A stretch of 19,627 bases of DNA from UBA668 sp038328705 (GTDB taxonomy: Bacteria; Actinomycetota; Acidimicrobiia; Acidimicrobiales; Ilumatobacteraceae). The translations under genes were made by a program, and so were the position numbers. Each line of letters opens with the position of its first letter. Position 1 is the first letter of the stretch. The notes beneath the pieces are model-generated. The model was not told the origin of the DNA. It searched no databases and worked only from the letters and a program-made list of their open reading frames with translations. The stretch covers positions 1 through 19,627 of the forward strand of contig JBBQMG010000072.1 in NCBI GenBank assembly GCA_038328705.1, given 5' to 3'. Positions 6,978 to 13,304 of this stretch are shown piece by piece.

Positions 6978-8538
6978 CGGCAACCGACCCCACTCGCGCT
7001 CGCGGATCACTGGCGCCCGCCCAGAAGCCGTTGGCGTCGCGGATGATGACCTGCGCGTGGCCGAAGCCGCTGTCGTATTCGGGTAACACGCTGACCCTGT
7101 GTCCGCGTGCCGTCAGTGCCGCGGCCCAACCCGGCGGAGCATGGCCTTCGATCTCGACGATGGGGCCGCTCGGTGTTGTCCACGTGTCGAAGCCGGTGGT
7201 GGGGCCCGCAAGCGCCCAGCGGCCGGCGTGCATGGCCACCGCTGGGCACTGCTCGTAGTGGAACAGGCGAGCGGCGAGTTGCAAGAGAATTTGGGGCTGC
7301 GCGTCGCCACCCATGGTGCCGAACACCGCCGCCAGTTGGCCGTCGCGGGTGGCGAGTGCCGGGGAGAGTGTGTGTGGTGGGCGAGTGCGCGGCATCAGCT
7401 CGGCGGGGTGGCCAGGTTCGAGGTTGAAGCCGAGACCACGGTTGTGCAGGTTGATCTGCGTGTTGGGTTCGACCAGCCAGGACCCGAAACCGGAGGCGTT
7501 CGACTGGATCAGCGAGACGCCCATTCCGCCCGAATCGGTGGTGCAGAGGTAGGTGGTGTCGCCCTGCCGTGAGGGCATCGGCCAGTCCGCCGCCCGTTCG
7601 GTGTTCAGTAGATCTGCGCGGGCGGCAATCGACTCGAGCAGCGCAGGGCCATCGGCGGCGGCATGCAGGGCTGACGGCCGATCGAAGCCGGCGACCTTCG
7701 CAGCTTCGATGAGAAGGTGCGCGGTGTGTTCGTCGTTCGGGTCCATCGGCAGCGTGAGGTCGCTGGCGAGCGCGGCTGCACCCAACGTGAGGTAGCCCTG
7801 CGAGTTGGGTGGAATGGTCCACAGGCCGACACCCCAGGCATTTGCAGTCAGGGGAGTGATCCACTCCGCTTGGCTGCGGGCAAGGTCGGCGGCGGTGAAC
7901 CAGCCGGCACCGAGCTCGCGCAGGCCGGCGCCGAAGTCACCCTCGTAGAAAGCGTTGCGCCCATCCGCGGCAACTGCGCGTAGGGCAGTAGCGACTCCCG
8001 GTCGACGAACGCGATCGCCCGGCCGACGGGCTTGACTGCACAGCTCGCTCAGGTTCTCGCGACCCTGTGGGTCCAACCGGGAGATGGACCCGACCAGAAG
8101 CGCGCTGGCGGGAAAGCCATCTTCCGCGAGAGCGATGGCCGGTGCGAGCAGCGTTGCCAGCGGCAGGTTTCCGAAGCGGTCGTGAAGCGCAATCCAACCG
8201 TCGACACAACCGGGGATGGTCACCGTGCGGATGTCGTGGCGAAAGGGCATCACGGTGTGGCCGTCGGCTCGAACGGCCTCGGCGCTCGCCGCGCTGCCGG
8301 AGCGACCGCTCGAGTTCAGCGCGTGCACTGTCGAACCGTCATGGATGAGCGCGAAGAGATCGCCACCCATCCCGCACAAGTGGGGTGCGACGACGGCCAT
8401 GGCGGTGTTGGTCGCGATCGCGGCATCGACGGCGTTACCGCCAGCCGTGAGGATCGCGAGGCCGGCCTGGGTTGCGAGGGCGTCGGCGCTGGCAACCATG
8501 TGGTTCGGGGCGCGGGTGGTGTTGAACGGTGCGCTCAT
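6970..8538 (-). CDS. Gamma-glutamyltransferase-family protein without signal peptide
   Basis: A 522-residue Ntn-hydrolase of the gamma-glutamyltranspeptidase family, which transfers or hydrolyses gamma-glutamyl (or other acyl) groups after self-cleavage into two chains. Seen: the N-terminal block TQAGLAILTAGGNAVDAA, CGMGGDLF, then QGDTTYL, where T328 is the likely nucleophile and self-cleavage site, and the late block GTMGGDAQPQ. The ~520-residue length is normal. Classical bacterial GGTs are exported, but this protein starts MSAPFNTTRAPNHM with no signal peptide, so a cytoplasmic location is inferred. Some relatives are acylases, so the glutamyl substrate is not proven. Its ATG overlaps the GDPD stop (ATGA) and its stop overlaps the amidohydrolase start, so all three are probably co-translated. 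Confidence 0.9.
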   Translation of the reverse strand: MSAPFNTTRAPNHMVASADALATQAGLAILTAGGNAVDAAIATNTAMAVVAPHLCGMGGDLFALIHDGSTVHALNSSGRSGSAASAEAVRADGHTVMPFRHDIRTVTIPGCVDGWIALHDRFGNLPLATLLAPAIALAEDGFPASALLVGSISRLDPQGRENLSELCSQARRPGDRVRRPGVATALRAVAADGRNAFYEGDFGAGLRELGAGWFTAADLARSQAEWITPLTANAWGVGLWTIPPNSQGYLTLGAAALASDLTLPMDPNDEHTAHLLIEAAKVAGFDRPSALHAAADGPALLESIAARADLLNTERAADWPMPSRQGDTTYLCTTDSGGMGVSLIQSNASGFGSWLVEPNTQINLHNRGLGFNLEPGHPAELMPRTRPPHTLSPALATRDGQLAAVFGTMGGDAQPQILLQLAARLFHYEQCPAVAMHAGRWALAGPTTGFDTWTTPSGPIVEIEGHAPPGWAAALTARGHRVSVLPEYDSGFGHAQVIIRDANGFWAGASDPRARVGSVAGG

Positions 8539-9284
8539 CGCCAGATGCCTCTGGTCTCGAACACGTCCTTCAGTACCAGTGGTTTGTCAGTCATGATGCC
8601 GTCGACTCCGAGGTCGAGCAGCCGGTGCATTTCGACAGGCTCATCAATAGTCCAGACATGCACCTTGATGCCCAACGCTTGTGCCTTTGCGAGGAACTTC
8701 TCATTGACCACCGTGAGGGGGCCTTGGCTCACCGGCACCTGTGCGGCGTTGGCTTCGGCGCGGCGCGGTCTGGCGAAGCGGAGAGAGGCGACGCCCATCG
8801 GAGCCAGCGCAGTGCACAGCTTGTCGCCGAGCAACGCCTTCAGCTTCCGCATCCGCTTGTCACTGAAGGCACCGACGCAGACGCGGTCGAGGGCGTCGCA
8901 ACGAGTGAGCGCAGCAACGAGTGCGGCTACGGCGGTGTCGGTCTTGCAGTCGATGTTGACGCGCAAGTCGGGCCACGTTGCGAGCATGTCCTCGAGTAAG
9001 GGGATCGGAGCGGCACCGTCGACGAGCGCCGACTTCACCGTGCTCCACGGCAGATCGCTGATGCGGCCGGAGCGGCCGCATGTCCGACTGAGATCGTTGT
9101 CGTGAAACGCGACCAGTACTCCGTCAGCGGTGACCTGTACGTCGGTTTCCACGTATCGGTAGCCGGCATCCACCGCGTACTGGAACGCCGGCATCGTGTT
9201 CTCCGGTACGTCGCTGGCACCGCCGCGGTGAGCGAATGGAATCGGCCCATCCCATTCGAGGTAGGGGTGAAGGCGCGCACTCAT
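8535..9284 (-). CDS. Glycerophosphodiester phosphodiesterase family protein
   Basis: Predicted hydrolase releasing sn-glycerol-3-phosphate and an alcohol from glycerophosphodiesters. From ATG 9284 it is 249 residues, normal for short cytoplasmic GDPDs. Seen: HRGG (H19) followed by PENT, ETDVQ with E46 and D48, HDNDLSRT with H61, and the C-terminal VHVWTIDEP...GVDGIMTDKP of the family barrel. The metal/substrate strand usually written EIK reads NIDCK here. There is no signal peptide. ATGs at 9308 and 9323 are in frame but would run into the divergent ALDH gene; 9284 has a -10-like GATACT exactly 7 nt upstream. It is first in the minus-strand block and overlaps the GGT start by ATGA. Confidence 0.9.
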   Translation of the reverse strand: MSARLHPYLEWDGPIPFAHRGGASDVPENTMPAFQYAVDAGYRYVETDVQVTADGVLVAFHDNDLSRTCGRSGRISDLPWSTVKSALVDGAAPIPLLEDMLATWPDLRVNIDCKTDTAVAALVAALTRCDALDRVCVGAFSDKRMRKLKALLGDKLCTALAPMGVASLRFARPRRAEANAAQVPVSQGPLTVVNEKFLAKAQALGIKVHVWTIDEPVEMHRLLDLGVDGIMTDKPLVLKDVFETRGIWR

Positions 9285-9306
9285 CTGGACCAGTATCGTC
9301 GCAAAC
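9285..9306. promoter_or_regulatory. 22-bp divergent promoter region with overlapping leaderless -10 boxes
   Basis: Plus strand: TATCGT (9294-9299), 7 nt, then ATG 9307 of the aldehyde dehydrogenase. Minus strand: GATACT (9297-9292), 7 nt, then ATG 9284 of the GDPD gene. The boxes share four base pairs, and both spacings predict transcription starting at or next to the start codon. No Shine-Dalgarno fits in either direction. Confidence 0.5.
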
Positions 9307-10689
9307 ATGACCGACGTGATCACTGTCCGCTCGCCCTACGACGATTCCGTCATCGGTGAGATCCCTGCGCAGAACGCAGCCGACGTGGATCGGGCGGTGG
9401 CGATCGCGAAAGCGGCACTGCATTCGAACCCGCTGCCGCTGTGGAAGCGGGCCGAGATTCTCGACCGTGCCGCTGCCCGATTGACGGAGCGCCGGGAGGA
9501 GTTCGCGCAGATCGTCGCCCGGGAAGCGGCCAAACCGATCAAGACTGCGCGGGTCGAAGCCGAGCGGGCCGCAGGCACGTTCCAGTTCGCTGCCGCTGAG
9601 GCCCGCAAGCTGAGCGGCGAGATGATTCCGCTCGATGCCATCCCCGCCGGTGAGGGGAAGTTGGGCTTCACGCTGCGCATCCCGATCGGCGTCGTTGGTG
9701 CGATCGCACCCTTCAACTTTCCGCTGAACCTGGTGGTGCACAAGGTCGGCCCCGCCATCGCGGCTGGTTGCCCGGTGGTGCTCAAGCCCGCCAGTCAGAC
9801 TCCGTTCAGCAGCATCGCCCTGGCCCAGATGCTGATCGAGGAGTGCGGGTTGCCGCCCGAGTACCTGCAGGTCATCACCGGTGGGGGTGGCACTGTTGGC
9901 AACGCGATCGTTGACCATCCGGACGTTGCGCTCATCACGTTCACCGGCTCGCCGGAAGTCGGTTGGGGCATTCGGGCGCGGGCGCCGCGCAAGCGGGTAG
10001 GGCTCGAACTGGGCAACAACGCACCGTGCATCATCGAAGCCGACGGCGACTGGCGTACCGCGGCCGCCAAGATCAAGATGGCCGGCTTCAGCCACGCCGG
10101 GCAGAGCTGCATCAGCACGCAGCGCGTTTTGGTGCATCGCTCGATCGCCGATGAGTTCACCGTTGCGTTGGTGGAACACGTCAACACGTTGGTGGTGGGC
10201 GATCCGATGGATGAGGCCACCGATGTGTCGGCGCTCATCTCGCGCAGCGAGCGCGACCGAGTTGCCTCGTGGGTGGAGGAAGCTCGCGCTGCGGGTGCCA
10301 CCGTCGCTACGGGTGGAGCGTTGACCGCCGATGGTGTGCTGCTGCCGACCGTGATTGCGAACGCGACGCCTGACCTGAAGGTTTGTTCGCAGGAGGTTTT
10401 CGGTCCGGTCGTCGCAGTGACCGCGTACGACACGTTGGACGAAGCGATTGCCCTTGCCAACGACACCAAGTTCGGTCTCCAGGCGGCCATCTTCACCTCC
10501 GACATCGCCAAGGCACTGCTCGCAGTCAAGTCGCTCGACTTCGGTGGCGTGCTGGTGAACGAGGTGCCCACCTGGCGTGCCGACCAACAGCCGTACGGCG
10601 GCCTGCGCGACAGTGGCAACACCCGCGAGGGCCCGGCGTTCAGCGTCAAGGAGATGACCGAGATCCGCATGGTCGTGCTGTCGTCGTGA
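9307..10689 (+). CDS. NAD(P)-dependent aldehyde dehydrogenase
   Basis: A 460-residue cytosolic aldehyde dehydrogenase oxidising an aldehyde to the acid. Seen: catalytic-site PFNFP with N137, FTGSPEVG cofactor-binding loop, general-base Glu234 in LELG, and nucleophile Cys268 in AGQSCIS; the QEVFGP motif is also present. The AGQSCISTQRVLVH stretch resembles the ALDH21/lactaldehyde-dehydrogenase-like branch. Oddities: the near-invariant LELGGN reads LELGNN (N237), and the protein is slightly shorter than the usual 475-490. The substrate is unknown. Start ATG 9307 follows a TATCGT box by 7 nt. The stop overlaps the next gene as GTGA, so the pair is co-translated and divergent from the GDPD-GGT-amidohydrolase genes. 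Confidence 0.92.
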   Translation: MTDVITVRSPYDDSVIGEIPAQNAADVDRAVAIAKAALHSNPLPLWKRAEILDRAAARLTERREEFAQIVAREAAKPIKTARVEAERAAGTFQFAAAEARKLSGEMIPLDAIPAGEGKLGFTLRIPIGVVGAIAPFNFPLNLVVHKVGPAIAAGCPVVLKPASQTPFSSIALAQMLIEECGLPPEYLQVITGGGGTVGNAIVDHPDVALITFTGSPEVGWGIRARAPRKRVGLELGNNAPCIIEADGDWRTAAAKIKMAGFSHAGQSCISTQRVLVHRSIADEFTVALVEHVNTLVVGDPMDEATDVSALISRSERDRVASWVEEARAAGATVATGGALTADGVLLPTVIANATPDLKVCSQEVFGPVVAVTAYDTLDEAIALANDTKFGLQAAIFTSDIAKALLAVKSLDFGGVLVNEVPTWRADQQPYGGLRDSGNTREGPAFSVKEMTEIRMVVLSS

Positions 10690-11624
10690 CGGGTCGGTCG
10701 CTTCGTTGGGGAGTCTTGGGTGGGTCGAGCCACATCTACCGCAAAAGCCTTCTGCCGGCGTTCTCATCGGCCGGCCACACGATTGTCGCCGAGCCAGGTC
10801 GTGAGGGCGAATCGCTGGTGCCGTATGAGGCTATGTTGGCCCGCGACGATGTCGACGCGGTGTACAACCCGCTGCCCAACTACCTGCACGCGGAGTGGAC
10901 GCACAAGGCGCTCGATGCCGGCAAGCACGTGCTCTGCGAGAAGCCGCTGACGCTCTCGCCGGCCGACACGGCGGAAGTGTTCGACCACGCCGAGTCTGCA
11001 GGGCTGACGGTGCTCGAAGCGTACATGTGGCCGCACCATCCGCGAGCGCGCCGCCTGTTACAGCTGGCTCGCAGCGGCGACCTTGGTTGGTTGCAGAACG
11101 GGCGAGCCTCGTTCAGTTGGCCGATGGACATGGCTGGAGGCGACCACCGGTTGGACCTGCGTGGTGCGGGCGCACTGTTCGACGTAGGTATTTACTGCCT
11201 TGCGCCGTTCATGCTGATGGCCCGCCGCAACGCTGTCGTCGTAGGGGCCAACGCAGTCCGCAACATGGCCGGAGTCGATGTGGCGATGACCGGTTGGGTG
11301 GACTGGGGCGCCGGTTTCGGCAGCTCGTTCGCGGTCTCCTTCGAAGCACCGCCGCATCGTTCGATGGCCGTCACCGGCAGCGAAGCCGTGGTCACGGTTC
11401 CCGGATGGTATGCGCCAGGTCCGTCGGAGCCCAGCGAGCTGATCCTCGAACGGCGCGACGGCGCCGTCGAGACGCTGGCGTGTGAAGGCGGCGATGCTTA
11501 CGCCGACATGGTTCGCCACTTCGCCGACGTCGTCGGTGGCGAAGCCGAGCCAGTCTTCGGTCGAGCTGAGAGCGAACGCCTCGCCGACGTCCTGCAACGC
11601 CTGCACATGGCCAGCGCCCACTGA
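10686..11624 (+). CDS. Gfo/Idh/MocA-family oxidoreductase
   Basis: A 312-residue NAD(P)-dependent dehydrogenase of the Gfo/Idh/MocA family, acting on sugars, inositols or dihydrodiols. The Rossmann loop is WGVLGGSS (8-15). The family signature follows: NPLPNYLHAEW, then GKHVLCEKP with E85, K86, P87. The C-terminal substrate domain carries GAGALFDVGIY, a position where the family has a conserved aspartate near the active site. The start is GTG 10686, overlapping the ALDH stop (GTGA); the frame is open upstream to 10383, but that stretch lies inside the ALDH gene and lacks family similarity. Being coupled to the ALDH suggests successive oxidation steps in one route. The exact substrate is not readable. 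Confidence 0.9.
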   Translation: MTGRSLRWGVLGGSSHIYRKSLLPAFSSAGHTIVAEPGREGESLVPYEAMLARDDVDAVYNPLPNYLHAEWTHKALDAGKHVLCEKPLTLSPADTAEVFDHAESAGLTVLEAYMWPHHPRARRLLQLARSGDLGWLQNGRASFSWPMDMAGGDHRLDLRGAGALFDVGIYCLAPFMLMARRNAVVVGANAVRNMAGVDVAMTGWVDWGAGFGSSFAVSFEAPPHRSMAVTGSEAVVTVPGWYAPGPSEPSELILERRDGAVETLACEGGDAYADMVRHFADVVGGEAEPVFGRAESERLADVLQRLHMASAH

Positions 11625-11630
11625 GCACCC

Positions 11631-11658
11631 CACCGCCGCCGCCGCCGCCGCCACCACC
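11631..11658. repeat. CCG/CCA trinucleotide run
   Basis: Six consecutive ccg units (11633-11650) continue as cca cca, starting 7 bp after the Gfo/Idh stop. It is non-coding in this context and begins a C-rich stretch that is almost free of A and T. Confidence 0.75.
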
Positions 11659-11699
11659 GGCCCCTGTCCCGGCCCCTGTCCCGGCCCCTGCCCTCCCCC
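11657..11699. repeat. Three 12-bp tandem copies with G-quadruplex potential on the minus strand
   Basis: The unit ccggcccctgtc occurs at 11657-11668 and 11669-11680, and with one change at 11681-11692. Within 11661-11699 there are seven C runs of 3-5 bases separated by 1-3 nt, so the minus strand has seven G runs with very short loops. That exceeds the four runs needed for an intramolecular quadruplex (and an i-motif on the plus strand). A functional role is not established. Confidence 0.7.
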
Positions 11700-11726
11700 T
11701 GCTGGTGACACGGATTCGCCCGCCCA

Positions 11727-11766
11727 TTTGCGCGCGCAAAAGGTTTCTGGGTGGGAACCGTCCCAC
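11727..11766. repeat. 14-bp palindrome followed by a small hairpin
   Basis: tttgcgcgcgcaaa at 11727-11740 is a perfect 14-bp palindrome. Eleven bases later gtggga (11751-11756) and tcccac (11761-11766) form a 6-bp stem with an accg loop. Both lie in the gene-free stretch between the Gfo/Idh and GGDEF genes; a regulator site or Z-DNA-prone element is possible. Confidence 0.55.
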
Positions 11767-11774
11767 AAACGAAT

Positions 11775-11817
11775 CTGGGTGTCTCCAGTTCCGGATTCCG
11801 GGACTGGAGACACCCAG
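11775..11817. terminator. 43-nt near-perfect hairpin downstream of the ALDH-Gfo/Idh pair
   Basis: Arms ctgggtgtctccagt (11775-11789) and actggagacacccag (11803-11817) are perfectly complementary over 15 bp. The stem continues through a T-G wobble (11790/11802) and ccgg/ccgg (11791-11794/11798-11801) to a 3-base att loop, about 20 bp in all. There is no T run after it, and it lies 151 bp past the Gfo/Idh stop, so it could be a terminator, a dispersed palindromic repeat, or a protein site. I file it as terminator-like with reservations. Confidence 0.45.
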
Positions 11818-11911
11818 GTCCGAGCATCGAGCCGTCGCTAAGGTCGAATTACCAGCGGCCCAGCGGTCGCGCCTGGGGTGACCGCCGTGAAAATGGCGTC
11901 GCAACACGTCG

Positions 11912-11917
11912 TAGGCT
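11912..11917 (+). promoter_or_regulatory. Candidate leaderless -10 box for the GGDEF gene
   Basis: TAGGCT fits TANNNT and ends exactly 7 nt before GTG 11925, the spacing seen in actinobacterial leaderless transcripts. No usable Shine-Dalgarno precedes GTG 11925; a ggag abuts ATG 11931 directly, too close to act. Confidence 0.4.
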
Positions 11918-11924
11918 GCACAGC

Positions 11925-13295
11925 GTGGAGATGGGACCACTGCGTGCACTGAAAGGTGAAGGTTGGCGGCCGTTGGCCGCCGACCTGGTTCTGCACCACC
12001 TCCGTCCGCTGGTGGCGGTGATCGACAAGAACGGTGTGTTCGTCGACGCGTGGGGTGCGCACGGTGCGTTCCTCGGTTACCGGCCGGCGGACCTCATCGG
12101 TCGCCCGTCGCTCGAGATCGTTGCCCCGGCTGAGCAGGAGATGGTGTTGACCGTGTTTCGGCAGGCCGCCGAGCGTGCCGACTTCAGCGTGGACATGCCG
12201 GTGCCGTTCCCGTTGACGCTGATCACGGCTGCAGGCACCACCGCACTGGTCGACGTGAGCGCGGTGGCCGTACGTGACCACGCCTCGTTTCAAGGTTGGG
12301 TGCTCAGCTTTGTGCCCCATTCCGCCCGGTCCGCGCCCACTGACGCACTCGAGGCGTTGATGCGGGGCGGTTCGATCGACGAGGTGCTCACACGTTGCGC
12401 GGACGGACTCGTGGGTGACCGAACTGATAGCCGCCACCTTGTGGGGTGCGTGTTGAGCGAGCCCTCGCACGGTCGCTTCACCCGCCTGCATGGTCGCACG
12501 ATCAGCGCCCCGATGCGGTCGGCCGTGCGCGAACTGATGGATGCCGGTGATGCGCCGTGGCCCGCTCTGCCGGCGAGTGGCGTGGCGTTGTTCGGCCTCG
12601 ACGAGCTGCCGACATCGCTCGCTGCGTTGGCGCGGGCCGAGCGTTTCGAGGGGATGATGGTGGTGCCGATCGGCGTTGCGGGCCTGCCTGCCGCGGTACT
12701 CGTCGCGTTCGTTTCGCCGCTGCGACGGCCCCTGCCCGGCTTCGTGCGCCAACTATTGGACCACCTGGCGGGTGTCACCGCGCTGGCCCTCACCCATCAA
12801 CGTTCGAACGACGAACTGCACCTCGCGGCGCGGCGCGACTCGCTGACCGGTGTGGCCAACCGGCGCGCATTCGACGAGCTGGTGTCGAATGGCGACCCGG
12901 CGCTGATCACGGTGCTGTACATCGACCTCGACGAATTCAAAGCGATCAACGATGAGTATGGCCACGGGTGTGGCGATCGAGTGCTCATCGAGGTTGCTCG
13001 CCGGATCGGCACCGTATGTGGCCCGTCTGGTGTGGTTGCGAGGCTGGGTGGCGACGAGTTCGCGTTGGTGCTCTTCGGCATCGACGTCGACGGAGCGCGG
13101 GCCATCGGTGAACGGGTTGTCTCGTCGGTGAGCGAGCCGCTGCCTCAAGGCTGCGGAACCGCCGCCGTCACCGCCAGCGCGGGCCTCGCTGCCGGAAGCA
13201 CGTACGTGAGAGTTCGCGACGTTCTCGGCGCGGCAGACCGTGCACTGCTCGATGCAAAGCGCGCGGGACGCAACCGATTGGCCGTCGCGGAGTAG
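11925..13295 (+). CDS. PAS/GAF-like sensor diguanylate cyclase (GGDEF)
   Basis: A 456-residue soluble signalling protein predicted to make cyclic di-GMP from two GTP. Residues about 20-135 look like a PAS domain (LVAVIDKNGVFVDAWG, then FLGYRPADLIGRP). A poorly conserved GAF-like middle (about 145-290) follows, ending with ALALTHQRSNDELH into the GGDEF domain: DSLTGVANRRAF, the IDLDEFKAINDEYGHGCGD block, and intact GGDEF at 375-379. The position of the inhibitory RxxD site upstream of GGDEF reads GPSG, so product inhibition through that site is not expected. No membrane segment or EAL domain is seen. Start GTG 11925 or ATG 11931; the frame is open to 11751, but that DNA is the hairpin region. 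The gene stands alone and converges with the acyl-CoA synthetase gene, 9 bp apart. Confidence 0.9.
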   Translation: MEMGPLRALKGEGWRPLAADLVLHHLRPLVAVIDKNGVFVDAWGAHGAFLGYRPADLIGRPSLEIVAPAEQEMVLTVFRQAAERADFSVDMPVPFPLTLITAAGTTALVDVSAVAVRDHASFQGWVLSFVPHSARSAPTDALEALMRGGSIDEVLTRCADGLVGDRTDSRHLVGCVLSEPSHGRFTRLHGRTISAPMRSAVRELMDAGDAPWPALPASGVALFGLDELPTSLAALARAERFEGMMVVPIGVAGLPAAVLVAFVSPLRRPLPGFVRQLLDHLAGVTALALTHQRSNDELHLAARRDSLTGVANRRAFDELVSNGDPALITVLYIDLDEFKAINDEYGHGCGDRVLIEVARRIGTVCGPSGVVARLGGDEFALVLFGIDVDGARAIGERVVSSVSEPLPQGCGTAAVTASAGLAAGSTYVRVRDVLGAADRALLDAKRAGRNRLAVAE

Positions 13296-13304
13296 CCGAC
13301 CGGT

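Noticed and set aside
5991..7046. Plus-strand frame of 351 codons opposite the amidohydrolase
   Set aside because: It is antisense to a gene with ordered metal-binding motifs and shows no family similarity of its own.
10383..10685. N-terminal extension of the Gfo/Idh/MocA protein
   Set aside because: It lies wholly inside the ALDH gene, while the Rossmann fold begins a few residues after GTG 10686, which overlaps the ALDH stop.
9124..10767. Minus-strand frame of 547 codons opposite the aldehyde dehydrogenase
   Set aside because: It is a shadow of the ALDH gene, whose catalytic residues are all in the plus frame; the antisense product is rich in Arg/His/Asp with no domain.
11751..11924. N-terminal extension of the GGDEF protein back to 11751
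   Set aside because: The stretch is the hairpin and palindrome region, translates to nothing family-like, and GTG 11925 has a well-placed -10 box.
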